Shown here: positions 1-7,425 of the stretch, in pieces
Numbering within the stretch: position 1 is the stretch's first letter
How the letters are laid out: every line of letters starts with the position of its first letter
Assembly (NCBI GenBank): GCA_964390645.1
Contig: CAYMLL010000159.1
Coordinates: 1 to 17,203, forward strand
Reading direction: 5' to 3'
Source of the DNA: CAYMLL01 sp964390645
Lineage (GTDB): Bacteria; Planctomycetota; UBA8108
Length of the DNA stretch: 17,203 nucleotides
Made by a program: the position numbers and the translations under genes
Notes under the pieces: model-generated
Database searches by the model: none
Told to the model about the DNA's origin: nothing
Seen by the model: the letters and a program-made list of their open reading frames with translations, nothing else

Positions 1-2235
1 ACCCCCTCGCCAGACATGAAACCCCTGGTTGCCGCCGTCGTTCTTCACGGGCACGTGAAGGCGGCGCTTGCCCAGGTACCTCTCGAGACGATCAGGATGC
101 AGCGTCTGCCCATCGTCGTCGGCGATCCTGTCCACCGGCAGAAACGCCGTCGCTCGCAGCGCGAAGTTGTCGAACTGGCGAGCCGGGGAGACACCGGAAA
201 CCGGTCCGTAACGGTCGACGAAGAACCGGTCGATCGTCCCGTCCCAGCCGCCCGTGAACGCTGCCTTCTCGAACCGGGTGACATCACCAGGATAGCCGAC
301 CGAACCCGAGTAGGTCTTCGACCTCAGGTCGAGGACGACCTGCAAGCTGTACCAGCGTCCGGTATCTAGCTCGCGCACGGGACGATACACGTCACCGTCC
401 CGGATCGAGAACGAGGTCGCCGTCGCACCCATCTCGACAGCCGCCGAGTTGCCGGGTCCGCGACCCAGGTACAACCGATAGGCGCCCTTGTCCTCGGACC
501 CGTTCTCTCGCGGCAAGTTGCGGAAGTCGATGTTGAAGAAGATCCGCGGCGCCGACAACGGCGTCCGGGGCGGCCGGAGCTGCTTGCCGAAGTGATTGTT
601 CTCATCCGTCTGCGGGAACTCGATGCCGCGCGAGCCCTCCGGGAAGACGTTTCGAAACGGGCTCTGAGCAGACGCGACGATGCGCGCGTTCTCATGAGCG
701 CTCCACGGCGCGCCGGGTCGCATGTCGAGCTCTTGACTCTCGAATCCGGGATCTCCGCGGGCGACCGTGCTCATCATGGCCTCGAGGTCTTGTCGTTCGG
801 CTTCGAGCTTCTTCACCTGCGCGTCGAGCTTGCCCAGGGACGCCGCGTGCCTTGCCTCGAGCGCGTCCACCTCATCGGACGGCACCCCGGGATAGAGACG
901 TCGTTCCTTCTTCGTCTTCTCGTCGCCGGAAAGCGAGTAGCTCGAGCTGTCGAAGATGCCGTACCACGCGTAGTAGTCCGCGGCATTGATCGGGTCGAAC
1001 TTGTGATCGTGGCAGCGGGCGCAACCCAGAGTCAGCCCGAGAACAGCCTGGCCCATCGTGTCGATCGTGTCCTGGATTGTCAGAAACTGCTCCGCCTCGA
1101 CACCAAATCCGAAGCGACGTGAAACCGCCAGGAATCCGGTCGCGGTCATCAGCTCGCCGTACTGCTCACGTGGAGCGGAGCCGGCGAGAATATCTCCCGC
1201 GACCTGCTCGCGAACGAACTCGTCGTAGGGCTTGTCGCGATTGAAGGCGTCGATCACCCAGTTGCGGTAGCGCCAGGCCTGTGTCGTCGGATAGTCGGCC
1301 GTCTCGCCTGCGGTGTCCGCGTAGCGCACGACGTCGAGCCAGTGACGTCCCCAGCGCTCTCCGTAGTGACGCGAACGGAGCAGACGATCCACAACTCGCT
1401 CGAAAGCCCCGGAGGAACCGTCGTCGACGAAGTCCCGGGTCTCCTCGGGAGTCGGCGGCAGGCCGGTGAGGTCGAAGGTCACACGCCGCAGCAAAGTTCG
1501 CTTCGACGCGTCCGACACCGGCGACAGGCCGCGCTGCTCGAGCCCCGCCAGAATGAAGCGATCAATCACGGTCCTCGCCCATCCATCACGGTCCTTGACC
1601 TCCGGCGGCTCGGGACGCGCGACCGGCTGGAAGGACCAGAACCGGCGCTCGCGGTCAGAGATCGCTCCGGAACGGAAGCTCAGGGAAACGCCGGAGTCGC
1701 CGGACCCCGATCCGGCCGGCGACCACGGCAAACCGAGGCGCACCCAGCGCGCCAGGGCATCGACCTCACGAGGATCGAGCGGCTCCCGCGGCGGCATCTT
1801 CACGTCACCGCCGCGTCTCACGACACGCATGAGGAGGCTCTCCCCGGGACGACCGGAAACGGCAGCCGGCCCCGAGTCGCCACCCTGAAGGACGCGCTGT
1901 CGACCGTCGAGTCGCAGCCCCGACTCCTGCTTCCTCGAACCGTGGCACTTGATGCATCTGTCGTGCAAGAGAGGACGGATCTCGTTCTCGAAAAAGGCCT
2001 CCGCGGAGCGCGCGTCGACCCTCGCAGAGTCGGACTTCGCAGAGTCGGACTTCGCAGGATCGGTCCTCGCAGGATCGGTCTTCGCAGAGTCGGTCTCCGC
2101 GCTGCCCTTCCCGACACGAACCGTCTGCGACGCGAAGGATGGGGAGAGCCCGAGCCAGATCACGACGACGACAACGGCAAGCCCGCCTCCACGACGGATC
2201 CCGAATCGCCAGTTCAACTGCGTCGGAACGTTCAC
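1..2235 (-). CDS. PSCyt1/PSCyt2 (DUF1549) planctomycete-type cytochrome c protein, C-terminus off the left edge
   Basis: A single minus-strand frame is open from a GTG at 2235 to the window edge (745 codons seen). Residues 1-35 form a signal peptide: an Arg pair at 14-15, a Val-rich core and a probable cut after A35. Residues 48-72 are five pentapeptide repeats. A PSCyt1 haem site CIKCH lies at 94-98, followed by the usual SGLRLDGR and GGDSGPAAV stretches. PSCyt2/DUF1549 follows, with HYGERWGRHWLDVVRYAD from 290 and a second haem-type site CARCHDHKFDP at 405-415. Residues 446-490 look like a coiled coil, and about 500-720 resemble a LamG-like beta domain. The DUF1553 end expected in this family would lie beyond position 1. 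In planctomycetes such proteins are exported, often paired with DUF1501 genes, and have been linked to polysaccharide or sulfatase loci; the exact reaction is unknown. The GTG start was chosen because the signal peptide follows directly, with GGAAGG upstream. Confidence 0.93.
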   Translation of the reverse strand, partial: MNVPTQLNWRFGIRRGGGLAVVVVVIWLGLSPSFASQTVRVGKGSAETDSAKTDPARTDPAKSDSAKSDSARVDARSAEAFFENEIRPLLHDRCIKCHGSRKQESGLRLDGRQRVLQGGDSGPAAVSGRPGESLLMRVVRRGGDVKMPPREPLDPREVDALARWVRLGLPWSPAGSGSGDSGVSLSFRSGAISDRERRFWSFQPVARPEPPEVKDRDGWARTVIDRFILAGLEQRGLSPVSDASKRTLLRRVTFDLTGLPPTPEETRDFVDDGSSGAFERVVDRLLRSRHYGERWGRHWLDVVRYADTAGETADYPTTQAWRYRNWVIDAFNRDKPYDEFVREQVAGDILAGSAPREQYGELMTATGFLAVSRRFGFGVEAEQFLTIQDTIDTMGQAVLGLTLGCARCHDHKFDPINAADYYAWYGIFDSSSYSLSGDEKTKKERRLYPGVPSDEVDALEARHAASLGKLDAQVKKLEAERQDLEAMMSTVARGDPGFESQELDMRPGAPWSAHENARIVASAQSPFRNVFPEGSRGIEFPQTDENNHFGKQLRPPRTPLSAPRIFFNIDFRNLPRENGSEDKGAYRLYLGRGPGNSAAVEMGATATSFSIRDGDVYRPVRELDTGRWYSLQVVLDLRSKTYSGSVGYPGDVTRFEKAAFTGGWDGTIDRFFVDRYGPVSGVSPARQFDNFALRATAFLPVDRIADDDGQTLHPDRLERYLGKRRLHVPVKNDGGNQGFHVWRGG
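2021..2095 (-). repeat. Five tandem 15-bp units encoding a pentapeptide linker
   Basis: Five consecutive 15-bp units with consensus TTCGCAGAGTCGGAC (plus strand) lie inside the cytochrome gene. Because 15 is a multiple of three the frame is kept, giving on the minus strand five copies of [T/S]-D-[S/P]-A-[K/R] at residues 48-72. The stretch links the signal peptide to the first haem domain and is probably a flexible charged spacer. Units differ at a few bases, so the array is not freshly expanded. Confidence 0.9.
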
Positions 2236-2336
2236 CCGTACCTGGAACCCTTCCGCAAACCTCCGCACTCCGTCGCGGCATCTCGCCGCGCTTCGCTCAC
2301 GAGCCGCGACCGGTCGATCGCGACACCCCGACGACC

Positions 2337-2364
2337 ATCCTATCGAAACCGTGCCGTCAGGCAA
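2337..2364 (-). promoter_or_regulatory. Possible sigma70-like promoter of the cytochrome gene
   Basis: On the minus strand TTGCCT (2364-2359) and TAGGAT (2342-2337) are separated by 16 bp. Each matches four of six consensus bases. This would give a leader of about 95 nt before the GTG at 2235. It is the best match I found upstream of the gene, but in high-GC DNA such matches are weak evidence. Confidence 0.28.
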
Positions 2365-2706
2365 CGGAGCTTCCTGACATCTTCCCGGGCCACCAATCCG
2401 CTCCCTCCGCCCGTGAATCGAGGTTCGCCGGGCAAGCTCCCTCGCTCTCCGCAGAGGTATTCCCGTCCGCAACACACCGACTGAAGGCCGGAACCCTGCT
2501 TCCCGCCACAGTCGCTTTGAAGGCACGCAGAGTCGTGCACAAGGGCCGGTCCCTCACCGGTTCGTTCGTGGGCGCGCTCGCGAAGCCACGACGACGAAGC
2601 GGTTCGAGTCGTCCGAAGATCCGGAAACGCGCTGTCGACCGACAGGACAGTCCACGACTGCATCGGTGGCCCGGAGTCAACCTCGCGGTCATTCCCGATC
2701 CCGACG

Positions 2707-2735
2707 TTGTACGACCGCGAGCCGGCGTGTATGCT
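2707..2735 (+). promoter_or_regulatory. Weak candidate promoter for the efflux operon
   Basis: TTGTAC (2707-2712) and TATGCT (2730-2735) are 17 bp apart on the plus strand. They match three and four of six consensus bases. If used, the leader to the TolC gene would be more than 500 nt, which is long. It is listed only because no better match was seen upstream of 3280. Confidence 0.17.
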
Positions 2736-3219
2736 CCCCGGCGTCGTCCTCTACCGGCTTGCCCGCGCCGAGCCTTGCTTCACGCCCGCCATCTCGCTGC
2801 CAGTTCTTCGCCCCGAGGTAGAAGTGGATCAAGTGCTCGAGCTTCCCTGCTACGACCGCCCTCGGGTCACGACTCCGCTGCTCAACGAGAGCTGGAAAGT
2901 CGACGACGAGCAGGTGTGCCATCCGGGGCGGCGAGAGTCGGCCTGCGTGCCCCACGACCGCGAGCGCCCGCAAGGTGCGTGCGGATACGAGGCCCCGGAA
3001 GCACTCGCTGATGGGTACTGTCACGCGCCGACCCCAGGGGCTGGATGAATGCCGGGCCGAGGGCGAGAACACGGACTTCCTCGAGGAGATTGGCCCCGGC
3101 AATCCCGACGCGAGCCCCGACGAACACCATCCTCGCCGCCCCTGCGCCCGCGGTCATCGAAGACCGAAGAAGACCGTCGGAGCCCGTCGACCGCACCCGA
3201 CGACGACACGACTCCCGCC

Positions 3220-3274
3220 CCGGGTGGTACAGGTACCGCTCCGGGTGGTACAGGGGTCGAATACGACCCTGTAC
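3220..3274 (+). promoter_or_regulatory. Direct repeat and strong hairpin directly upstream of the TolC-like gene
   Basis: The 14-mer CCGGGTGGTACAGG occurs at 3220-3233 and again at 3241-3254, exactly 21 bp apart, about two helical turns. The second copy runs into an inverted repeat: arm 3248-3259 pairs with arm 3264-3274 (11 pairs, one bulged G, AATA loop). The hairpin ends five bases before the ATG at 3280, and GTAC occurs four times between 3227 and 3274. As DNA this resembles an operator pair. As RNA the hairpin would bury AGGGG and could control translation. No other Shine-Dalgarno sequence precedes this start. Confidence 0.5.
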
Positions 3275-3279
3275 TCCGC

Positions 3280-5817
3280 ATGCGTCACATTCGTCGCAAG
3301 GTGCTCGGGATCGGGACTCTGCTGCTGGCCTGCTGCGGCGGATGCACGCGTACACACTATCGAATCGATGCGGACCGGGAAGCTCACGAGGTGATCGCGG
3401 AGAGGAATACCGACCCCCGATGGTCCGTTCCTGGCCACAGCATCGAGATCGATCCACGCAGTCGGTTCTTCGACAAGTACGACCCGGATCACCCCCCCAT
3501 GCCGCCGGACGATCCGGACGCCCAGCGGTACATGCGAGTGGTTGACGGAATCGAAGGTTGGGAGCACTGGAACACGAACGGCGTGCGGGAGGAGATCGAG
3601 AACCCCGCCTGGCGAGCTGCCCTGTCCGAGTATGTCGAGGTCGGCGAAAACGGCGCTGTCATGCTCGACGTCGACTCGGCTCTGGAGCTCGCCTACCTGC
3701 ACTCGCCGTTCCGGCAGCACCAGCTGGAGACGCTCTACCTCTCGGCCCTGGATGTCACCCGCGAGCGCTTCCGTCTGGATACCCGGTATTTCGGCGGTTA
3801 CGGCGTCCAGTTCACCGACACCGACACCGACCACAACGGTCGCGCTGTCGTCGGCCGGGAGTCCGGGGCCAACCCCGCGCTCGAGGCCAGTCGACTGTTC
3901 GCGGCCGGCGGTGAGCTGCTCGCGGGTTTCGCCAACTCCTTCGTTTTCGAGCTCAGCGGCAGCGACCCGGGAAACTTCACCGCCTCGCTCATCAACTTCG
4001 CGTTCGTCCAGCCACTGCTGCGCGGGGCGGGCAAGGACGTCGCGCTGGAACAGCTGACACTCGCCGAGCGCAATCTCCTGGGCAACCTGCGATCCTACAG
4101 TCAGTTCCGCCAGGGCTTCTATACACAGGTCGTCATCGGTGAGCTGGGAGTCGCGGGGCCGCGACGGTCCGGCCCGGGCGTTGACGTCGCGGTGTCTCGA
4201 TCACGTGATGGCGTGGACGGGTATCTGGGCCTCCTGCAACAGCTACAGCGGATCCGCAACACCGAGGACAACCTGGACTTGCAGCTTCGTACGCTGGCGC
4301 AGCTGGAGGCAAACCTGGCAGCCGGCCTGATCGACCTCGTGCAGGTCGATCAGTTCCGTCAGAACATCGAGAACGAGCGTGCGAATCTGCTGGCGGCACG
4401 CAATCGCCTCGAACGATCGCTCGACGACTACAAGACGAGTACGCTCGGCCTGCCACCGGATCTGGCGATCGACCTGGACGACAGCCCGATCCGACAGTTC
4501 CAGTTCGTCGCGCGCGACGCGTCGGACATCCAGGACGAGGTCGCTCGTCTGCAGTCTCGCACCGGCGGTCTGCCGGGAAACGCTCCGGCCGAACCCGTCC
4601 GCGAGATCCTCGGCGACCTGTCCGATCTCCTCGAGCGCATCGAACGTCACCTCGGGACGGTGCGCGAGGACCTGGAGGCGATGGACGAAGCCGTGGATGC
4701 CCGAGAGCGGGGGACGAACGAGAAGGACAGAGAGGCCTCCCGTCTGGAACGCGCGCAGATTCGCGAGCGGCTGACAACCGTAGTGCAACAGCTCGAGCAG
4801 GCCGGAACGACGCTCGAAGGCCTGACTCAGCAGCTGCTCTCGGACTCGAGAGAGACGGCTATCCGCGGCGTCGTGGTGCTTCTCGGCGATCTGTTGCGCA
4901 TCGTGCAGGGCTCGATCCTGGTTCAGGCGCGTGCGCGACTCGAGACGATCTCGATCGAATCCATCGACCTGCAGTCAGGCGACGCTTTCGAGATAGCGCT
5001 GGCCAATCGACTCGACTTCATGAACGCGCGCTCGGCACTGGTCGACAGCTGGAGGTCGATTCAGTTCAACGCCGATGCGCTGCAGTCGGAGTTGAACCTG
5101 ACCGCAAGCGGAGAGCTTCGGACCTCCGGCGACAGCGCCGCAGATTTCGAGGCGCCCAATCATTCAGTTCACCTGGGACTCGAGCTCGACTCTCCTTTCA
5201 CCCGTCTCGTGGAGCGCAACAACTACAGGGAGTCGCTGATCAATTACCAGCGCAGCCGTCGCTCGTTCATTCAATCACGCGCCTCGCTACAGCTGACGCT
5301 CCGTACACTGCTACGCGACATCGAGCAGCTTCGCACGACCCTCGAGATCCAGCGCCGCGCCGTGGTGATCGCGATTCGACGCGTCGATCTGACGCGAGCC
5401 GAACTCTACGCCCCCGTAAGACCGCCGCAGCCGGGACAACGACCGACCCAGTTCGGACCCACCGCCGCTATCAACCTGCTCTCCGCCCTCTCCTCCCTGC
5501 GTGACACGCAGAACAGCTTTCTGGACGTCTGGCTGAATTACTACGCAGCGCGGTTGCGCCTCTTCCGTGAGCTCGGCATCATGCAGCTTGACGAAGAGGG
5601 CCGATGGATCGACTCGATGTTCCCGGGTGCCGAATCCGCAAACGCGATGTCTCCTCTCATGCGGGTACGTGGACGATCGGAGGTGGCGGCGAAGGTCCCG
5701 CCGCCCATTCCCGCTGCATGGGCCCGAAAGGCCAACGCATCTGCCGAACCGTCACAGACACGCCGCAAGACCCGTTCCGACCCGGGGGCGAGAGGCGCTG
5801 GCGGCGGAACGAAGTGA
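3280..5817 (+). CDS. TolC-family outer-membrane efflux lipoprotein, long planctomycete form
   Basis: The protein has 845 residues, against about 430-500 for typical TolC/OEP proteins. ATG 3280 is chosen because it starts a lipoprotein signal: basic MRHIRRK, a hydrophobic core and lipobox LLAC with C18 as the likely lipidated residue (C22 is an alternative). The frame is open further upstream, but that would bury the signal. The first OEP half runs to about residue 400 and includes YLSALDVTRERFRLD and the SLGLPPDL-like TLGLPPDL that I associate with planctomycete TolC proteins. About residues 405-553 form a hydrophilic, coiled-coil-rich segment. The second half begins near 561 and ends with the LNYYAARLRLFRELGI helix near 752. 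It should be a trimeric outer-membrane channel, docking the adaptors encoded next. The tail after about 790 is Ala/Arg-rich and probably disordered. The partner assignment rests on gene order. Confidence 0.9.
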   Translation: MRHIRRKVLGIGTLLLACCGGCTRTHYRIDADREAHEVIAERNTDPRWSVPGHSIEIDPRSRFFDKYDPDHPPMPPDDPDAQRYMRVVDGIEGWEHWNTNGVREEIENPAWRAALSEYVEVGENGAVMLDVDSALELAYLHSPFRQHQLETLYLSALDVTRERFRLDTRYFGGYGVQFTDTDTDHNGRAVVGRESGANPALEASRLFAAGGELLAGFANSFVFELSGSDPGNFTASLINFAFVQPLLRGAGKDVALEQLTLAERNLLGNLRSYSQFRQGFYTQVVIGELGVAGPRRSGPGVDVAVSRSRDGVDGYLGLLQQLQRIRNTEDNLDLQLRTLAQLEANLAAGLIDLVQVDQFRQNIENERANLLAARNRLERSLDDYKTSTLGLPPDLAIDLDDSPIRQFQFVARDASDIQDEVARLQSRTGGLPGNAPAEPVREILGDLSDLLERIERHLGTVREDLEAMDEAVDARERGTNEKDREASRLERAQIRERLTTVVQQLEQAGTTLEGLTQQLLSDSRETAIRGVVVLLGDLLRIVQGSILVQARARLETISIESIDLQSGDAFEIALANRLDFMNARSALVDSWRSIQFNADALQSELNLTASGELRTSGDSAADFEAPNHSVHLGLELDSPFTRLVERNNYRESLINYQRSRRSFIQSRASLQLTLRTLLRDIEQLRTTLEIQRRAVVIAIRRVDLTRAELYAPVRPPQPGQRPTQFGPTAAINLLSALSSLRDTQNSFLDVWLNYYAARLRLFRELGIMQLDEEGRWIDSMFPGAESANAMSPLMRVRGRSEVAAKVPPPIPAAWARKANASAEPSQTRRKTRSDPGARGAGGGTK

Positions 5818-5916
5818 CGATCAGCGGAGGAAGCTTGCCGTTCACGTGCAGGATCGGCTCATGCCGGGCTTTGCGTCCGGCCAACGGGGTTCCCAGGTAC
5901 ATCCAGGAAACCGAAC

Positions 5917-7425
5917 ATGTCTCGTGAGCGGAACACCGCGGCTGGACCCGGCGACCTGCCCTCGCGGGATCAGCAATCGAGCCCCGCTGCGAGCCCCGAC
6001 CGCGAGGCCGCCGGTCATGCGATCCGCCGCCGCTGGATGTTGCGCGGAGTCGTGACTCTCGTGCTGCTGACCGTCGTCGCTGCGTCTTCAGCACTGATCA
6101 ACCGTTCGGCGACGTCTTCGGGGGTTGAAACCGCGTTGACGCACACGATCAGACGAGACAACCTGGTCGTCTCCGTGATCGAGCGGGGGACGCTGGACAG
6201 CTCGAACAACGCCGAGATCAAGTGCAAGATCCGTGGCTTCAGCACCGTCACCTGGGTCATCCCGAGCGGTTCGGTCGTTCAGCCCGACGATGTCCTGGTC
6301 AGACTCGACACCAAGGTCATGGAGGAGACGGTCAGCCTCACCAAGACCAATGTCAATCTGGCGAAGGCGAAGCTCGAGCGATCCAGGGCCGACTTCGCGC
6401 GGGCGCAGATTGCGATCGACGCGTATCTCGAGGGTCAGTTCCGCTCGGAGCTGAAAACGCTCGAGAAGGATGTGGCCGTTGCAGAATCGAACCTGCTTGC
6501 CGCTCGCAAGATGCTCGAGCAATCCCGGACCCTGTTCAAGCGTGGTTACGTGACCGACCTGGAAGTCGAAGGTCATGAGTTCACGGTCACGCGGGCGGAT
6601 CTGGAGCTGAAGGTCAAGAAGACGCAGGTCGACGTCCTCGAGCGATTCACCAAGGAGATGCGGCTCGAGACCCTCAAGGGTAACCTGCGGTCGGCCCGGT
6701 CGAAGATGGCAGCAGACACGGCCGAGCTGGCCATGACCACAAAGCAGCGCAGTCGAGCCCGGGAGGAGCTCGAAGCCTGCGTGGTCAAGGCTCACAGAGG
6801 CGGTCTGGTAATCCACCCCTCTGCCGCCGAATGGAAGGACACGCCCGACATCTCGGAAGGCGCGTCGGTGCGGAAGGACCAGGTGCTGCTGCTCATGCCC
6901 GACCTGTCCCGGATGCGGGTGAAGGTCGGCCTGCACGAATCCGTCATCGACCGTGTCCGGCCGGGGATGACCGCTCGGGTAACGCTGCCGGACAGGACGC
7001 TCGAGACCCGGGTATCCTCGGTCTCCACCATCGCCAGGCCGGTGGGCTGGTGGAACAGCGACGTCGTGAAGTACGACACCATCATCGAGCTTCCTTCCGT
7101 GGAGGGGCTCAAGCCCGGCATGAGCGCCGAGGTCGAAGTGATCCTGGCACGTTACGAGGACGTGCTGACCATTCCCGTCGCGGCGGTCGTGCAGACCGAA
7201 GGTGGCGACTTCGCCTGGGTGAAGACGGAGGATGGCATGCAGCGACGTGTGCTGAGATCGGGCGACACCAACGACGTGTTCACCGTCGTCGAAGGTGGGC
7301 TCGCTCAGGGCGAGCAAGTCGTGCTCAATCCGCTCGCGTTCGTCACCGAAGCGCGGGAGGCCACGCTCGAGCCACGCGACAGGGAGCCGGACTCGCGTTC
7401 ACCGGAGACCAAACATGGCGACTGA
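5917..7425 (+). CDS. HlyD/MacA-type periplasmic adaptor (membrane fusion protein), first copy
   Basis: The 502-residue protein has a cytoplasmic N-terminus of about 40 residues, the basic stretch RRRW at 37-40, and one membrane anchor at about 42-61. A first half lipoyl/barrel-sandwich region starts near 76. A long alpha-hairpin (about 140-285) should contact the TolC channel. The second lipoyl half follows from LEACVV (285), then a beta-barrel from MRVKVGLHE (333) and a membrane-proximal domain from about 420. The start is supported by AGGA eight bases upstream. It lies 99 bp after the TolC stop and its stop overlaps the next gene by 11 bp, so the genes should be co-expressed. It would bridge the inner-membrane permease and outer-membrane channel. 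The next gene is a clear paralogue. Confidence 0.93.
   Translation: MSRERNTAAGPGDLPSRDQQSSPAASPDREAAGHAIRRRWMLRGVVTLVLLTVVAASSALINRSATSSGVETALTHTIRRDNLVVSVIERGTLDSSNNAEIKCKIRGFSTVTWVIPSGSVVQPDDVLVRLDTKVMEETVSLTKTNVNLAKAKLERSRADFARAQIAIDAYLEGQFRSELKTLEKDVAVAESNLLAARKMLEQSRTLFKRGYVTDLEVEGHEFTVTRADLELKVKKTQVDVLERFTKEMRLETLKGNLRSARSKMAADTAELAMTTKQRSRAREELEACVVKAHRGGLVIHPSAAEWKDTPDISEGASVRKDQVLLLMPDLSRMRVKVGLHESVIDRVRPGMTARVTLPDRTLETRVSSVSTIARPVGWWNSDVVKYDTIIELPSVEGLKPGMSAEVEVILARYEDVLTIPVAAVVQTEGGDFAWVKTEDGMQRRVLRSGDTNDVFTVVEGGLAQGEQVVLNPLAFVTEAREATLEPRDREPDSRSPETKHGD

Larger units (their letters stand above)
2236..3279. other. Long intergenic region between divergent genes, no convincing CDS
   Basis: This 1,044-bp stretch separates the divergent cytochrome and efflux operons. 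Several reading frames stay open on both strands because the DNA is GC-rich. Their translations are mostly Arg/Ser/Pro-rich, overlap each other and match nothing I recognise. Short protein-like stretches occur on the minus strand (about 2922-2689 and 3165-3040) and on the plus strand (2731-3048), so a decayed gene cannot be excluded. The 3' end holds a repeat and hairpin element described separately. No tRNA or clear terminator was seen. Confidence 0.6.

Noticed and set aside
1342..2484. Plus-strand open frame of 380 codons
   Set aside because: It is antisense to the cytochrome gene, whose frame carries both CxxCH sites and clear family motifs; the plus-strand translation is Arg-rich and unrecognisable.
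2139..3011. Plus-strand open frame of 290 codons
   Set aside because: It overlaps the cytochrome start, is rich in Arg, Ser and Pro, and shows no domain or ribosome binding site.
2689..3166. Overlapping small frames in the first intergenic region (minus 3102-2689, minus 3166-2882, plus 2707-3048)
   Set aside because: Each has a short protein-like stretch, but they contradict each other and match no family; none has a convincing start.
3049..3279. 77-codon N-terminal extension of the TolC protein
   Set aside because: It would place a lipoprotein signal peptide inside the protein; the extension is low-complexity and coincides with the repeat and hairpin element.
6088..7317. Minus-strand open frame of 409 codons
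   Set aside because: It is a shadow of the first adaptor gene; a His/Asp/Arg/Gly-rich translation is typical of antisense reading of high-GC genes.
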